Assembly: GCA_035651955.1 (NCBI GenBank)
Contig: DASRES010000074.1
Coordinates: 1-33,557 of the forward strand
DNA: 33,557 bases
Origin: Acidimicrobiia bacterium
GTDB taxonomy: Bacteria; Actinomycetota; Acidimicrobiia; IMCC26256; JAMXLJ01
Direction of reading: 5' to 3'
Shown here piece by piece: positions 17,668 through 25,771 of the stretch. Each line of letters begins with the position of its first letter. The stretch's first letter is position 1. Below the pieces are notes generated by a model that ran no database searches, had not been told where the DNA came from, and saw only the letters and a program-made list of their open reading frames with translations. Made by a program: the position numbers and the translations under genes.

Positions 17668-18123
17668 GTGAGCAGCCTCTGGACACCATACGGCGAGCAC
17701 GAGCCCGAACGGGACGTCCGTGACGCCCCGCCGGCCGGCACCGCGGCCGACGACGCCGCCGTCGCGGAGCAGGCCGACGACGCGGCACGTGAGCAGCCGA
17801 CCACGCACGCCGAAGATGCCGAGATGCGGGAGGCGATGGCGCGGCTGGCGCGGACGCCCGTCGCCGACATCGTCGCCAACCACGCGATCGGGATGTGGCA
17901 GCTCGCCGTCCTGCACCTGGGCCTCGGTGGCGAGGCCCCGCCGGACCTCGCCCAGGCCTCGCTCGCGATCGACGCGATGGGTGCGCTCGTCGACGGGCTC
18001 GGCGACCGTCTCGGCGACCGTCTCGGCGAGCACGCCGTCCCGCTGCGGGACGCGGTCGCGCAGCTTCGCCTCGCCTTCGTGCAGGTGTCGCAGACGACGG
18101 AGCGTCCGGACGCCTCCAGTTGA
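17668..18123 (+). CDS. Small DUF1844-like protein divergent from infC
   Basis: A 151-residue protein of unknown function. It opens with SSLWTPYGEHEPERD, passes through a low-complexity acidic/Ala stretch, and ends in a predicted helical domain (ADIVANHAIGMWQLAVLHLGL...DLAQASLAIDAMGALVDGLGDRL...LRDAVAQLRLAFVQV) that resembles DUF1844; genes of that family occur next to infC in other Actinobacteria as far as I recall. There is no signal peptide. The GTG at 17668 has a GAGG eight bases upstream; GTG 17650 in the same frame would add six residues. A 12-bp tandem duplication at 17998-18021 creates the repeated LGDRLGDR. The 242 bases between this gene and infC hold the infC leader and presumably two divergent promoters that I cannot place with confidence. 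Confidence 0.7.
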   Translation: MSSLWTPYGEHEPERDVRDAPPAGTAADDAAVAEQADDAAREQPTTHAEDAEMREAMARLARTPVADIVANHAIGMWQLAVLHLGLGGEAPPDLAQASLAIDAMGALVDGLGDRLGDRLGEHAVPLRDAVAQLRLAFVQVSQTTERPDASS

Positions 18124-18140
18124 CGCGAGACAATGGCGCG

Positions 18141-19967
18141 ATGTCCCAGCGCATCGAGGACTACGCCCTGATCGGCGACACCCGGACGGCGGCGTTGGTC
18201 GGTCGGGACGGCTCGATCGACTGGCTCTGCCTCCCCCGCTTCGATTCCGGCGCGGTGTTCGCGGCGCTGCTCGGAGACCGCGCCAACGGCCGCTGGATCA
18301 TCACGCCCGAGGCCGAGGTGCGCCGCACCCGTCGGGCGTACCGGCCCGGGACGCTCGTGCTGGACACCGAGTTCGACACGGTCGACGGCGACGTGCGCGT
18401 CACCGACGTCATGCCGACGCGCGGCGAGTACCCCTCGGTCGTGCGCATCGTCACCGGGCTGCGCGGCACCGTGCGGATGCGCATGCAGCTCGTCATGCGG
18501 TTCGACTACGGGTCGATCACCCCGTGGGTCCGCAACGTCGACGGTTGCCTGCGGGGCGTCGCGGGACCCGACGCGCTCGTGCTGCGCACCGACGTCCCCA
18601 CGCACGGCGAGGACGAGGACGGTGAGCGCACGACCGTCGCGAGCTTCAACGTGCGGGCGGGTGACGACGTCCCGTTCGTGCTGCAGTACTGCCCGTCGTT
18701 CCTCACGTGCGACGACGTGATCGACGGTCTCGGCGCGGTCGCGAGCACCGAGGAGTGGTGGCGCGAGTGGTCGGCGCGCTCCACCTACGACGGGGACTGG
18801 CGCGAGGACGTGCAGCGCTCGGTCGTCACGCTGAAGGCCCTGACGTACGCGCCGACGGGTGGGATCGTCGCCGCCCCGACGACGTCGTTGCCCGAGTGCC
18901 TCGGCGGCGTACGGAACTGGGACTACCGCTACTGCTGGCTGCGTGACGCGACGTTCACGCTGTACGCCCTGATGATCGCGGGCTACCTCGACGAGGCGAC
19001 CGCGTGGCGGGACTGGCTGCTGCGCACCGTCGCCGGCGACCCGGCCGACCTGCAGATCATGTACGGGCCCGCGGGCGAGCGCCGACTCCCCGAGCTCGAG
19101 CTCGACTGGCTCGGCGGGTACGAGGGGTCGAAGCCCGTCCGGATCGGGAACGCGGCGTCGGGGCAGTACCAGATCGACGTGTACGGCGAGATGATGGACG
19201 CGCTCCACCAGACGCGCCGCCACGGCATCGACCCGACGGCCGACGCGTGGGACCTCGAACGCGTGCTCATGGACTTCCTCGAGTCGGGTTGGAAGAAGCC
19301 CGACGACGGCATCTGGGAGGTGCGCGGCCCCCGCCGGCACTTCACCCACTCGAAGGTGATGGCCTGGGTCGCGTTCGATCGCGCGGTCCACGCGGTCGAG
19401 CGGTTCCATCTCGACGGACCGGTCGACCGGTGGCGCTCGGTGCGCGACGAGATCCACCGCGAGGTGTGCGAGAAGGGCTACGACGCGCAGCGGGGCGCGT
19501 TCGTCCAGTACTACGGATCGAAGGACCTCGACGCGAGCCTTCTCATGATCCCGCTCGTGGGGTTCCTGTCACCGAGCGACGAGCGGGTCGTGTCGACGGT
19601 CGACGCGATCCAGCGCGAGCTCGTGCACGACGGGTTCGTCGCGCGCTACGAGACGTCGGACACCGGCGAGGTCGACGGCCTGCCCCAAGGGGAGGGCGCG
19701 TTCCTGCCCTGCTCGTTCTGGCTCGCCGACAACCTCGCGATGATGGGCCGTCGCCGGGACGCGCTCGCGCTGTTCGAGCGGCTGCGCGGGCTGCAGAACG
19801 ACGTCGGGCTGTTCGCCGAGGAGTACGACGCGTCGGCGAAGCGCCTGGTCGGCAACTTCCCCCAGGCGTTCACCCACGTCTCGTTCGTCAACTCGGCGTG
19901 CAACCTGAGCGGGAGCGGCGAGCGCGGTCCCGCGCACCACCGGGCCCGTCACCACAACGGTGGTTAG
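18141..19967 (+). CDS. Glycoside hydrolase family 15 (glucoamylase/trehalase-type)
   Basis: A 608-residue GH15 enzyme. The N-terminal beta-sandwich domain starts IEDYALIGDTRTAALVGRDGSIDWLCLPRFDS, as in actinobacterial trehalases and glucoamylases of this group. The (alpha/alpha)6 barrel follows, with RNWDYRYCWLRDATFTLYAL, then DGIWEVRG supplying the likely general-acid Glu, and GLFAEEYDASAKRLVGNFPQAFTHVSFVN supplying the base Glu. It lacks a signal peptide, so it acts in the cytoplasm. Mycobacterial homologues of this type hydrolyse trehalose, while others cleave alpha-1,4-glucans or dextrins; the sequence alone does not decide. The ATG at 18141 is 17 bases after the upstream stop, so the two are probably one transcript. 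It meets the convergent SHOCT gene with a four-base overlap of the stops. Confidence 0.9.
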   Translation: MSQRIEDYALIGDTRTAALVGRDGSIDWLCLPRFDSGAVFAALLGDRANGRWIITPEAEVRRTRRAYRPGTLVLDTEFDTVDGDVRVTDVMPTRGEYPSVVRIVTGLRGTVRMRMQLVMRFDYGSITPWVRNVDGCLRGVAGPDALVLRTDVPTHGEDEDGERTTVASFNVRAGDDVPFVLQYCPSFLTCDDVIDGLGAVASTEEWWREWSARSTYDGDWREDVQRSVVTLKALTYAPTGGIVAAPTTSLPECLGGVRNWDYRYCWLRDATFTLYALMIAGYLDEATAWRDWLLRTVAGDPADLQIMYGPAGERRLPELELDWLGGYEGSKPVRIGNAASGQYQIDVYGEMMDALHQTRRHGIDPTADAWDLERVLMDFLESGWKKPDDGIWEVRGPRRHFTHSKVMAWVAFDRAVHAVERFHLDGPVDRWRSVRDEIHREVCEKGYDAQRGAFVQYYGSKDLDASLLMIPLVGFLSPSDERVVSTVDAIQRELVHDGFVARYETSDTGEVDGLPQGEGAFLPCSFWLADNLAMMGRRRDALALFERLRGLQNDVGLFAEEYDASAKRLVGNFPQAFTHVSFVNSACNLSGSGERGPAHHRARHHNGG

Positions 19968-20698
19968 TTGAGCAGCTTTGCCTTCTGGGCCTGGAACTCG
20001 TCCTCGGTGAGCACGCCCTGGTCCCGCAGGTCGGCGAGCTTGCGGAGCTGATCGGCGACGTCGACCGGCGCGGCGGGCGCAGCCGCGGCGGCCGGGGGTG
20101 CGGCGGCGGCCGGGTTGACCTGGTGGATGTACTGCGTCTGACGCTCGACGAGCTTCTTCTGCCGGGCCTCGCTCACGAGCGGCATGAGCAGCTCACGCAC
20201 CTGGTACGGGCCGTCGATGTTGTCGAGCACGACCTCGCCGCTCGTGTGACCGCCCGACATCTCGGCCGCGCCCGAGAGGCCGAACGCACCGGCCTGGCCC
20301 GCCGCCAGCGACGGGTCCTCGAGCCACAGCACGACGTCGCCGACGTCCTTGCCCCGCTGCATCACGTTCTGGCGGACGTCGAGGTCCTTGACCGCCCACA
20401 TCGGGACGTACTCCGAGCGCACGCCGAGCACACCGCTCTCGATCCAGATCCGGTCCTTCGTGATCCGGTAGAAGGCCTTCGACACGCCCGTCGCCTTCGA
20501 CGCCGCGTCCTGGCTCTGCCCGAACCACAGCGTCTCGGGGTCGTCCTTCCACTGCTCGACCCGCTTGGCCTGCTGCTCGCCGAGGGTCGTCTTCGCCTGG
20601 TCGGCGAGCTCCTTGCCCTTCTCCGTCGCGGTCTGCGCGGCCGACTTCAGCCGGTCCTTCCACGACCGCTTCGGCTGGCCCGTCTCGTCGTCCGGCAT
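19964..20698 (-). CDS. PH-like domain protein with C-terminal SHOCT
   Basis: A 244-residue protein of unknown role. A charged N-terminal helix (SWKDRLKSAAQTATEKGKELADQAKTTLGEQQAKRVEQWKDD) precedes a beta-rich segment (about 75-175, FYRITKDRIWIESGVLGVRSEYVPMWAVKDLDVRQNVMQRGKDVGDVVLWL...) that looks like a bacterial PH/YdbS-type domain. An Ala/Pro linker and a 32-residue SHOCT tail (DVADQLRKLADLRDQGVLTEDEFQAQKAKLLN) complete it. No membrane segment is present. The ATG at 20698 has GAGGAG nine bases upstream; an ATG eight codons further up lacks such a site. It follows the phosphoesterase gene by 41 bases and may share its transcript. SHOCT modules are thought to mediate oligomerisation. Confidence 0.8.
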   Translation of the reverse strand: MPDDETGQPKRSWKDRLKSAAQTATEKGKELADQAKTTLGEQQAKRVEQWKDDPETLWFGQSQDAASKATGVSKAFYRITKDRIWIESGVLGVRSEYVPMWAVKDLDVRQNVMQRGKDVGDVVLWLEDPSLAAGQAGAFGLSGAAEMSGGHTSGEVVLDNIDGPYQVRELLMPLVSEARQKKLVERQTQYIHQVNPAAAAPPAAAAAPAAPVDVADQLRKLADLRDQGVLTEDEFQAQKAKLLN

Positions 20699-20739
20699 GC
20701 TCCGCCGCTCCTCGTGCTCCATCGGGAAAGCGCAGGAGT

Positions 20740-22200
20740 CTACGGGGCGCGCGCGCCCGTTCGTTCCGTGAGCGTCGTCTGCGGTCGCTCGGGCAGCAGG
20801 ACGGGCGGACGTGGCTTCTGGGTGAAGTCGAAGTCGCTCGCGAGGTCGCCGAGGATCTTCACGTCCTCGCGCACGGTGGGTCGTGGGTCGGGACGGCCGT
20901 CGGTGCGCGGGTCGAGCCGCTGGCCGTGCAGGAAGTCGTCCTCGATGAACTTGTCGTACGCGTCGAAGCTCAGCGTCTGGTGGTCGACGTAGCCGCGCTT
21001 CGCGTACGGACTGATCACGATGCCCGGGACGCGCAGCCCGTAGCCGTTCTCGTCGACCGTCGGCGGGACGACGTGGTCGTAGAACCCACCCCAGTCGTCC
21101 CACGCCAGGAAGATCGCGGTCGACGACCAGTCGGGACTGCGCATCACCGCGTTCACGAGACTCGTGACGTACGTCTGCCCCGCGCTGACCTTCGCGGGCG
21201 GGTGCTCGCTCACCGATCCGGACGGCGCGATCCACGACACCGCCGGGAGCGTTCCCTTCTTCGCCTGGGCGTAGAAGTTGTCGAGCGACTGGATGTTGCC
21301 GAGCTGCCCGTCGCTCTTGACGGTGTCGAAGTACGGCAGCGGGTTCCAGATGCCGGGCGTCTTGGCGTTCTGCGGGACGGGTGCGCACGACTCCGCGGCG
21401 TCGTCCTCGCAGTCGGGCTCCGTGCCGTTCAGCACGTAGTAGCCCCAGGACACGTCGTCCTTGTGGAGCAGGTACGTGAGGTCGGTCCACGCGTAGATCG
21501 GCGGCCGCCGCGCCGCGACGTTCGCGTTGCGCTTCGCCGCGAAGTCCGGCGGGAGCCCGGGCGACTGGAGCGCGTTGCGGCAGCTGCCCGGGTTGTCGTG
21601 CTGCGTGCACGCGGCCGACCACTCCGACACCTGGAACAGGTGCTCGGGCAGGCTCCACGACGCGTTCGGCTCGAACATGTGGTCCTGCAGCACGAAGTCC
21701 TCGGCGTACGTCCAGTAGTTCGGGATGTCGGACCTGGTGTGGTACCCGACGACGTCGGGCGTCGCCGAGTTCGTGCACGCGGGGTTGGTCGGGTCGAGGC
21801 ATCCCTTGCGCCCGGCCTCGGCCTGGGCCACGAAGCCGTCCATCTTCCCGCCGTTGACGTCCGCGGTCGCGTTGGCCGCGCTGTGCGGGCCGCCGCCGTT
21901 CACGTCCGCGTGGTCCGCGTACGGGCGCACGCAGTCGCCCTTCTGCGGGTCGGGGACGCAGACGGTCGGCTGGCCGTCGCGCATCGGGATGCCGTCCGCG
22001 CCCGGGAACGTCCCGAAGTACGAGTCGAACGACCGGTTCTCCTGCATGATCACGACGACGTGCTGGATCTTGTGGATCCCGTCGTTCGCCGAGGCGGCGG
22101 CCGTCTTCGTCTTCGACGCGCTCGTCGAACCGCCACCGCTGCACGCGGCGAGCGCGGTGACCGACATGACCGCGGCGAGCGCGGTGGCTGCACGTCGCAC
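20740..22200 (-). CDS. Exported phosphoesterase lipoprotein (phospholipase C/acid phosphatase family)
   Basis: A 486-residue secreted enzyme of the phosphoesterase family PF04185, which includes bacterial phospholipases C and acid phosphatase AcpA. With the GTG start at 22200 the protein opens [20 protein letters not shown], a signal peptide with lipobox and Cys20, so it is probably anchored to the outer face of the membrane. That GTG has GGGGAGG six bases upstream; an ATG twelve codons earlier is possible but adds an unneeded charged stretch. [19 protein letters not shown] (47-65) holds the metal/nucleophile region with the conserved Glu-Asn, and [17 protein letters not shown] and [17 protein letters not shown] supply the other metal ligands. 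Several Cys residues could form disulphides. The substrate (phospholipid or phosphomonoester) is not decided. Confidence 0.88.
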   Translation of the reverse strand: MRRAATALAAVMSVTALAACSGGGSTSASKTKTAAASANDGIHKIQHVVVIMQENRSFDSYFGTFPGADGIPMRDGQPTVCVPDPQKGDCVRPYADHADVNGGGPHSAANATADVNGGKMDGFVAQAEAGRKGCLDPTNPACTNSATPDVVGYHTRSDIPNYWTYAEDFVLQDHMFEPNASWSLPEHLFQVSEWSAACTQHDNPGSCRNALQSPGLPPDFAAKRNANVAARRPPIYAWTDLTYLLHKDDVSWGYYVLNGTEPDCEDDAAESCAPVPQNAKTPGIWNPLPYFDTVKSDGQLGNIQSLDNFYAQAKKGTLPAVSWIAPSGSVSEHPPAKVSAGQTYVTSLVNAVMRSPDWSSTAIFLAWDDWGGFYDHVVPPTVDENGYGLRVPGIVISPYAKRGYVDHQTLSFDAYDKFIEDDFLHGQRLDPRTDGRPDPRPTVREDVKILGDLASDFDFTQKPRPPVLLPERPQTTLTERTGARAP

Positions 22201-22298
22201 GATGGACCTCCCCGGACGGGACCGACGACCGAGCATCCGCCGCGCGCGTGAGCAGCGTACGGCCGCAGTGTCAGAGGACCGTGAAGCCCCATGCGTTC

Positions 22299-22339
22299 AT
22301 GCGTCGCTCGTCGTCGAAGAGCGACGTTTGGCGACGCAT
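22299..22339 (-). terminator. Inverted repeat after the rib-his-csp transcript
   Basis: ATGCGTCGC (22299-22307) pairs perfectly with GCGACGCAT (22331-22339). The interior also contains an alternative inner stem. It lies nine bases past the stop of the cold-shock-like gene and upstream of the phosphoesterase start, where the rib operon should end. There is no U-tract, so it may be a non-canonical terminator or an operator for the phosphoesterase gene. Confidence 0.45.
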
Positions 22340-22347
22340 GGACGCGC

Positions 22348-22554
22348 TCACGCCCGGCGGATCTCGATCGCCTCCCACTGCCCGAGCGGGCCCGGCCCGA
22401 CGTCGAACGTGACGGGCGCACCGGTCGGGATGGTCCGGGTGCCGTCGGCGATGCGCGTGCAGTGGAAGGGATAGCGGGTGCCGTCGCCGTCGACGATCTC
22501 GCCCCGGCCGCGGCGCTCGTCGAAGTGCTCGACCCGCCCGCGCCGCTCCGGCAT
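22348..22554 (-). CDS. Cold-shock-domain-like small protein
   Basis: A 68-residue protein that aligns along its length with the CspA fold: GRVEHFDERRGRGEIVDGDGTRYPFHCTRIADGTRTIPTGAPVTFDVGPGPLGQWEAIEI follows the pattern GxVxxFDxxxGxGxI...FxH...G..VxFdv..G..A..V. The two nucleic-acid-binding motifs are altered: the aromatic GFGFI motif is GRGEI and the VFVHFS motif is YPFHCT, so single-stranded RNA/DNA binding may be weak or different. The ATG shares one base with the hisG stop (TGATG), making it the last cistron of the rib-hisG operon. It is shorter and more diverged than major cold-shock proteins, which suggests a specialised role that I cannot name. Confidence 0.72.
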   Translation of the reverse strand: MPERRGRVEHFDERRGRGEIVDGDGTRYPFHCTRIADGTRTIPTGAPVTFDVGPGPLGQWEAIEIRRA

Positions 22555-23429
22555 CAGTGGACGATCTTCGAGATCGGCAGCTCGATGATCCCGGTCGCGC
22601 CGTGGTCCTTGAGCGCGGGGATGAGCGTGTTGATCTCGGACTTGGCGACGACCGCCTCGACGGCGTAGGCGTCCACGCGGAACAGCTTCGACACCGTCGG
22701 CGCCTTCAACGCCGGCAACAGCGCGACGACGCCGTCGAGGTGCTGCTCGTCGACGTTCAGCTTCACGAGCACCCGGCCACGGGCCTCGAGCGCGCCGGTG
22801 AGCAGCGTCTGGATCTGCTCCATGGCCTTGCGCTTGGCGGGATCGCCGTGCGACTCGGGGTTCGCGATGAGCTCCGTGTACGACGTGAGCACGGTGTCGA
22901 CGATCTTGAGTCCGGCGGCGCGCAGCGCGCGGCCCGTCTCGGTGATCTCGATCACCGCGTCCGCGATCTCGGGGATCTTCGCCTCGGTCGCTCCGTAGGA
23001 CAGCGTGACGTGCGCGTCGACGCCGTGCTTCTCGAAGTAGCGGCGCGTCAGCTCCGGGTACTCGGTGTGGACGCGCACGCCGTCGGGCAGGTCGGTCACC
23101 GACGCGACCGGTGAGTCACCGGCGACCGCGAGCACCATGCGGATCGGGCGCGCGGTCGCCTTGGAGTAGTGCAGCTGCGTGAGCGAGACGACGTCCGCGC
23201 CGGTCTCCTCGATCCAGTCGCGCCCGGTGATGCCGACGTCGAACAGCCCGCCGGCGACGTAGCGCGGGATCTCCTGGGGCCGGAGGATGCGGACGTCCTC
23301 GACGCGCGGGTCGTCGATCGACGCGCGGTAGTCGACCTCGGAGGACCGCTCGACGGCGAGATCGGCCTCCTCGAAGAGCTGGAGCGTCGCGCGCTCGAGT
23401 GTCCCCTTCGGCAGCACCAGCCGCAACAT
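22554..23429 (-). CDS. hisG: ATP phosphoribosyltransferase HisG (long form)
   Basis: The first enzyme of histidine synthesis, 291 residues, joins ATP and PRPP to give phosphoribosyl-ATP. LRLVLPKGTLERATLQLFEEADL is the N-terminal catalytic start, DVGITGRDWIEE and IVDTVLTSYTELIANPES flank the PRPP loop region, and the C-terminal ~75 residues (LNVDEQHLDGVVALLPALKAPTVSKL...) form the ACT-like histidine-binding domain of the long, HisZ-independent form. Feedback inhibition by histidine is therefore expected. The ATG at 23429 has a GAGAGGA ribosome binding site. It begins eight bases after ribH and is the only his gene in the window, lying in a riboflavin operon. hisE, often next to hisG, is not here. 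Confidence 0.95.
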   Translation of the reverse strand: MLRLVLPKGTLERATLQLFEEADLAVERSSEVDYRASIDDPRVEDVRILRPQEIPRYVAGGLFDVGITGRDWIEETGADVVSLTQLHYSKATARPIRMVLAVAGDSPVASVTDLPDGVRVHTEYPELTRRYFEKHGVDAHVTLSYGATEAKIPEIADAVIEITETGRALRAAGLKIVDTVLTSYTELIANPESHGDPAKRKAMEQIQTLLTGALEARGRVLVKLNVDEQHLDGVVALLPALKAPTVSKLFRVDAYAVEAVVAKSEINTLIPALKDHGATGIIELPISKIVH

Positions 23430-23437
23430 GTCCTCTC

Positions 23438-23923
23438 TCAGCCTCCGGTCCTGGGATGGGGCAGACGGCGCAGCAACGTTGCCATCTCGATCGCCGTGCA
23501 GGCCGCTTCGGCGCCCTTGTTCCCCTCCGCGCCGCCCGCCCGGGCCAGCGCCTGGTCGAGGTCGTCGGTCGTCAGGACGCCGAACGCGCACGGCACACCG
23601 GTGTCGAGCGACACCCGCATGATCCCCGCGGCACACTCCCCCGCGACGTACTCGAAGTGCGGCGTGTCGCCGCGGATCACGGCGCCGAGGCACACGACGG
23701 CGTCGTACCCGTGCGTCGCCGCGAGCCGCATCGCGACGATCGGGATCTCGAACGCGCCCGGCACCCAGTGGACGGGCACGTCGTCGTCGACACCGGCGTC
23801 GCGGAGCGCACCGAGCGCGCCGTCGAGCAACGGCTTCGTGATGTGGTCGTTGAAGCGCGCCGCGACGACCGCGACGCGCAACCCGCGCCCGTCGAGCTCG
23901 CTCGCCGGCGAATACTCACCCAT
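23438..23923 (-). CDS. ribH: 6,7-dimethyl-8-ribityllumazine synthase RibH
   Basis: Lumazine synthase, 161 residues, condenses the ribitylaminouracil with 3,4-dihydroxybutanone 4-phosphate to form the lumazine used by riboflavin synthase. VAVVAARFNDHITKPLLDGAL, VPGAFEIPIVAMRLA, VCLGAVIRGDTPHFEYVAGECAAGIMRVSLDTGVPCAFGVLTTDD and the late GAEGNKGAEAACTAIEMATLLR are the standard conserved blocks, with the active-site His in TPHFEYV. Related enzymes build pentamers or 60-subunit capsids. The ATG starts three bases after ribBA; hisG follows after eight bases. Confidence 0.96.
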   Translation of the reverse strand: MGEYSPASELDGRGLRVAVVAARFNDHITKPLLDGALGALRDAGVDDDVPVHWVPGAFEIPIVAMRLAATHGYDAVVCLGAVIRGDTPHFEYVAGECAAGIMRVSLDTGVPCAFGVLTTDDLDQALARAGGAEGNKGAEAACTAIEMATLLRRLPHPRTGG

Positions 23924-23926
23924 GCG

Positions 23927-25153
23927 TCAGCTCGTCCCGAGGCCCTCGTCGCCGAGGTCGAGGAGATGACCGAGCTTCTCCTGCTTCGCGCGCAGGTACG
24001 CGATGTTCTCCTGGTTGGGCACGGTGCTGAGCGGGACGCGCTCGACGATCTCGAGCCCGTACCCGTCGAGACCGCCGTACTTGGCGGGGTTGTTCGTCAT
24101 CAACCGCATCGTGGTGATGCCGAGATCGACGAGGATCTGCGACCCGATCCCGTACTCGCGCTTGTCGACCGGGAAGCCGAGCTCCACGTTCGCCTCGACC
24201 GTGTCGCGCCCGCGGTCCTGCAGGTTGTACGCGCGCATCTTGTGGCCGAGCCCGATCCCACGGCCTTCGTGGCCGCGCAGGTACACGACGGCTCCCTCGC
24301 CCTCCTCGGCGATGCGCGCCAACGCGAGGTCGAGCTGGACGCCGCAGTCGCACCGCATCGACCCGAACACGTCGCCGGTGAGGCACTCGCTGTGGACGCG
24401 CACGAGGACGTTCTGCTTGCCCGCGACCTCGCCGCGCACGAACGCCATGTGCTCCACGCCGTCGAGCAAAGACTCGAACACGTACGCGGTGAAGTCGCCG
24501 TGGCGCGTCGGGATGCGCGCCTCCGACACGCGCCGTACCAGCTTCTCCTGGTGGCGTCGGTAGCGGATGAGGTCGGCGATCGAGATCATCAGGAGGCCGT
24601 GCTCGGCCGCGAGCGCCTCGAGCTGCGGCAGACGGGCCATCGTGCCGTCGTCGTTGACGACCTCGGCGAGGATCCCGGCCGGGTAGCACCCGGCGAGCCG
24701 CGCGAGATCGATCGCGGCCTCGGTGTGCCCCGCTCGCTTCAACACGCCGCCCTCGCGGTACCGCAACGGGAAGATGTGACCCGGCCGCATCAGGTCGTCC
24801 GGCTTGGTGCGCTTCTCGATCAGCGTGTGCACGGTCGTCGTGCGGTCGGCCGCGGAGATCCCGGTCGTCGTCCCGACGCGCGCGTCCACCGACACCGTGA
24901 AGGCGGTGCGGTGGTGCTCGGTGTTGTTCGCGACCATCAACGGGAGCTGCAGCTCGTCGAGCCGCGCGCCGAGCATCGGCATGCAGATGACGCCGCTCGT
25001 GTGACGGACCATGAAGCCCATCGCCTCGGTCGTGACGCGCTCCGCGGCCATGATGAGGTCGCCCTCGTTCTCGCGGTCGGCGTCGTCCACGACGATCACC
25101 ATCTCGCCGCGCCCGATCGCCTCGATCGCGTCCTCGATCCTGCTGAACGGCAT
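23927..25153 (-). CDS. ribBA: Bifunctional DHBP synthase / GTP cyclohydrolase II RibBA
   Basis: A 408-residue fusion that supplies both branches of riboflavin synthesis. Residues about 1-200 are the DHBP synthase, which turns ribulose 5-phosphate into 3,4-dihydroxybutanone 4-phosphate (acidic loop DDADRENEGDLIMAAE at 23-38, and GHTEAAIDLARLAG). Residues about 205-400 are GTP cyclohydrolase II, with the zinc cysteines in CLTGDVFGSMRCDCG, the RGHEGRGIGLGHKM loop, and NNPAKYGGLDGYGL. Both halves look intact. The ATG at 25153 has a GGAAGGA site. A 21-base gap separates it from ribE. Ribulose 5-phosphate is also the substrate of Rpe, encoded further right in this window. Confidence 0.97.
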   Translation of the reverse strand: MPFSRIEDAIEAIGRGEMVIVVDDADRENEGDLIMAAERVTTEAMGFMVRHTSGVICMPMLGARLDELQLPLMVANNTEHHRTAFTVSVDARVGTTTGISAADRTTTVHTLIEKRTKPDDLMRPGHIFPLRYREGGVLKRAGHTEAAIDLARLAGCYPAGILAEVVNDDGTMARLPQLEALAAEHGLLMISIADLIRYRRHQEKLVRRVSEARIPTRHGDFTAYVFESLLDGVEHMAFVRGEVAGKQNVLVRVHSECLTGDVFGSMRCDCGVQLDLALARIAEEGEGAVVYLRGHEGRGIGLGHKMRAYNLQDRGRDTVEANVELGFPVDKREYGIGSQILVDLGITTMRLMTNNPAKYGGLDGYGLEIVERVPLSTVPNQENIAYLRAKQEKLGHLLDLGDEGLGTS

Positions 25154-25174
25154 CGTCGGTCCTTCCGTTGCGCC

Positions 25175-25771
25175 CTACGCAGATGCGGAGAGCAGTCGCT
25201 CGACGTACTTCGCGAGCACGTCGACCTCGAGGTTCACCCGGTCACCCGGCCGCGCGGTGCCGAGCGTCGTCACCGCGAGCGTGTGCGGGATGACGGCGAC
25301 CGAGAAGCCGTCGCCATGCAGCGCGGCGACTGTGAGGCTGATGCCGTCCACGGTGATCGAGCCCTTCTCGACGACGTAGCGCAGCAGTCCCGGTGGTGTG
25401 GTGATCGTCACGCGCGTCGACCCGTCGTCGAGCGGCTCCCGGCCGGCGACGGTGCCGACGCCGTCGACGTGGCCCTGCACGATGTGGCCACCGAGTCGGT
25501 CGGCGAGGCGGACGGGGCGTTCGAGATTGACGGGATCACCGGCGCGCAGGCCGCCGAGCGAGGTGCGCTCGAGCGTCTCGACGACGGCGTCGGCCGCCCA
25601 CCAGCCGTCGCCGACGCCGACGACCGTGAGGCAGCAGCCGTTGACCGCGATCGACGCGCCGTCCTGTGCGTCGTCGAGGACACGCTCGCACCCGATCTCG
25701 AGCCGCGCGCCGCCGTCGTGGTGGTCCACGCGTCGCACGCGCCCGAGCTCCTCGACGATGCCGGTGAACAT
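25175..25771 (-). CDS. ribE: Riboflavin synthase alpha chain RibE
   Basis: Riboflavin synthase, 198 residues, dismutates two lumazine molecules to riboflavin and the pyrimidine precursor. It is made of two similar lumazine-binding barrels: MFTGIVEELGRV...GCCLTVVGV...ERTSLGGLRAGDPVNLERPVRLADRLGGHIVQGHVDG in the first, then GSITVDGISLTVAAL...IPHTLAVTTLGTARPGDRVNLEVDVLAKYVERLL in the second. The N-terminal MFTGIVEE is diagnostic, which separates it from lumazine proteins with lost catalysis. The ATG overlaps the ribD stop by one base (TGATG). Some nomenclatures call this gene ribC. Confidence 0.97.
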   Translation of the reverse strand: MFTGIVEELGRVRRVDHHDGGARLEIGCERVLDDAQDGASIAVNGCCLTVVGVGDGWWAADAVVETLERTSLGGLRAGDPVNLERPVRLADRLGGHIVQGHVDGVGTVAGREPLDDGSTRVTITTPPGLLRYVVEKGSITVDGISLTVAALHGDGFSVAVIPHTLAVTTLGTARPGDRVNLEVDVLAKYVERLLSASA

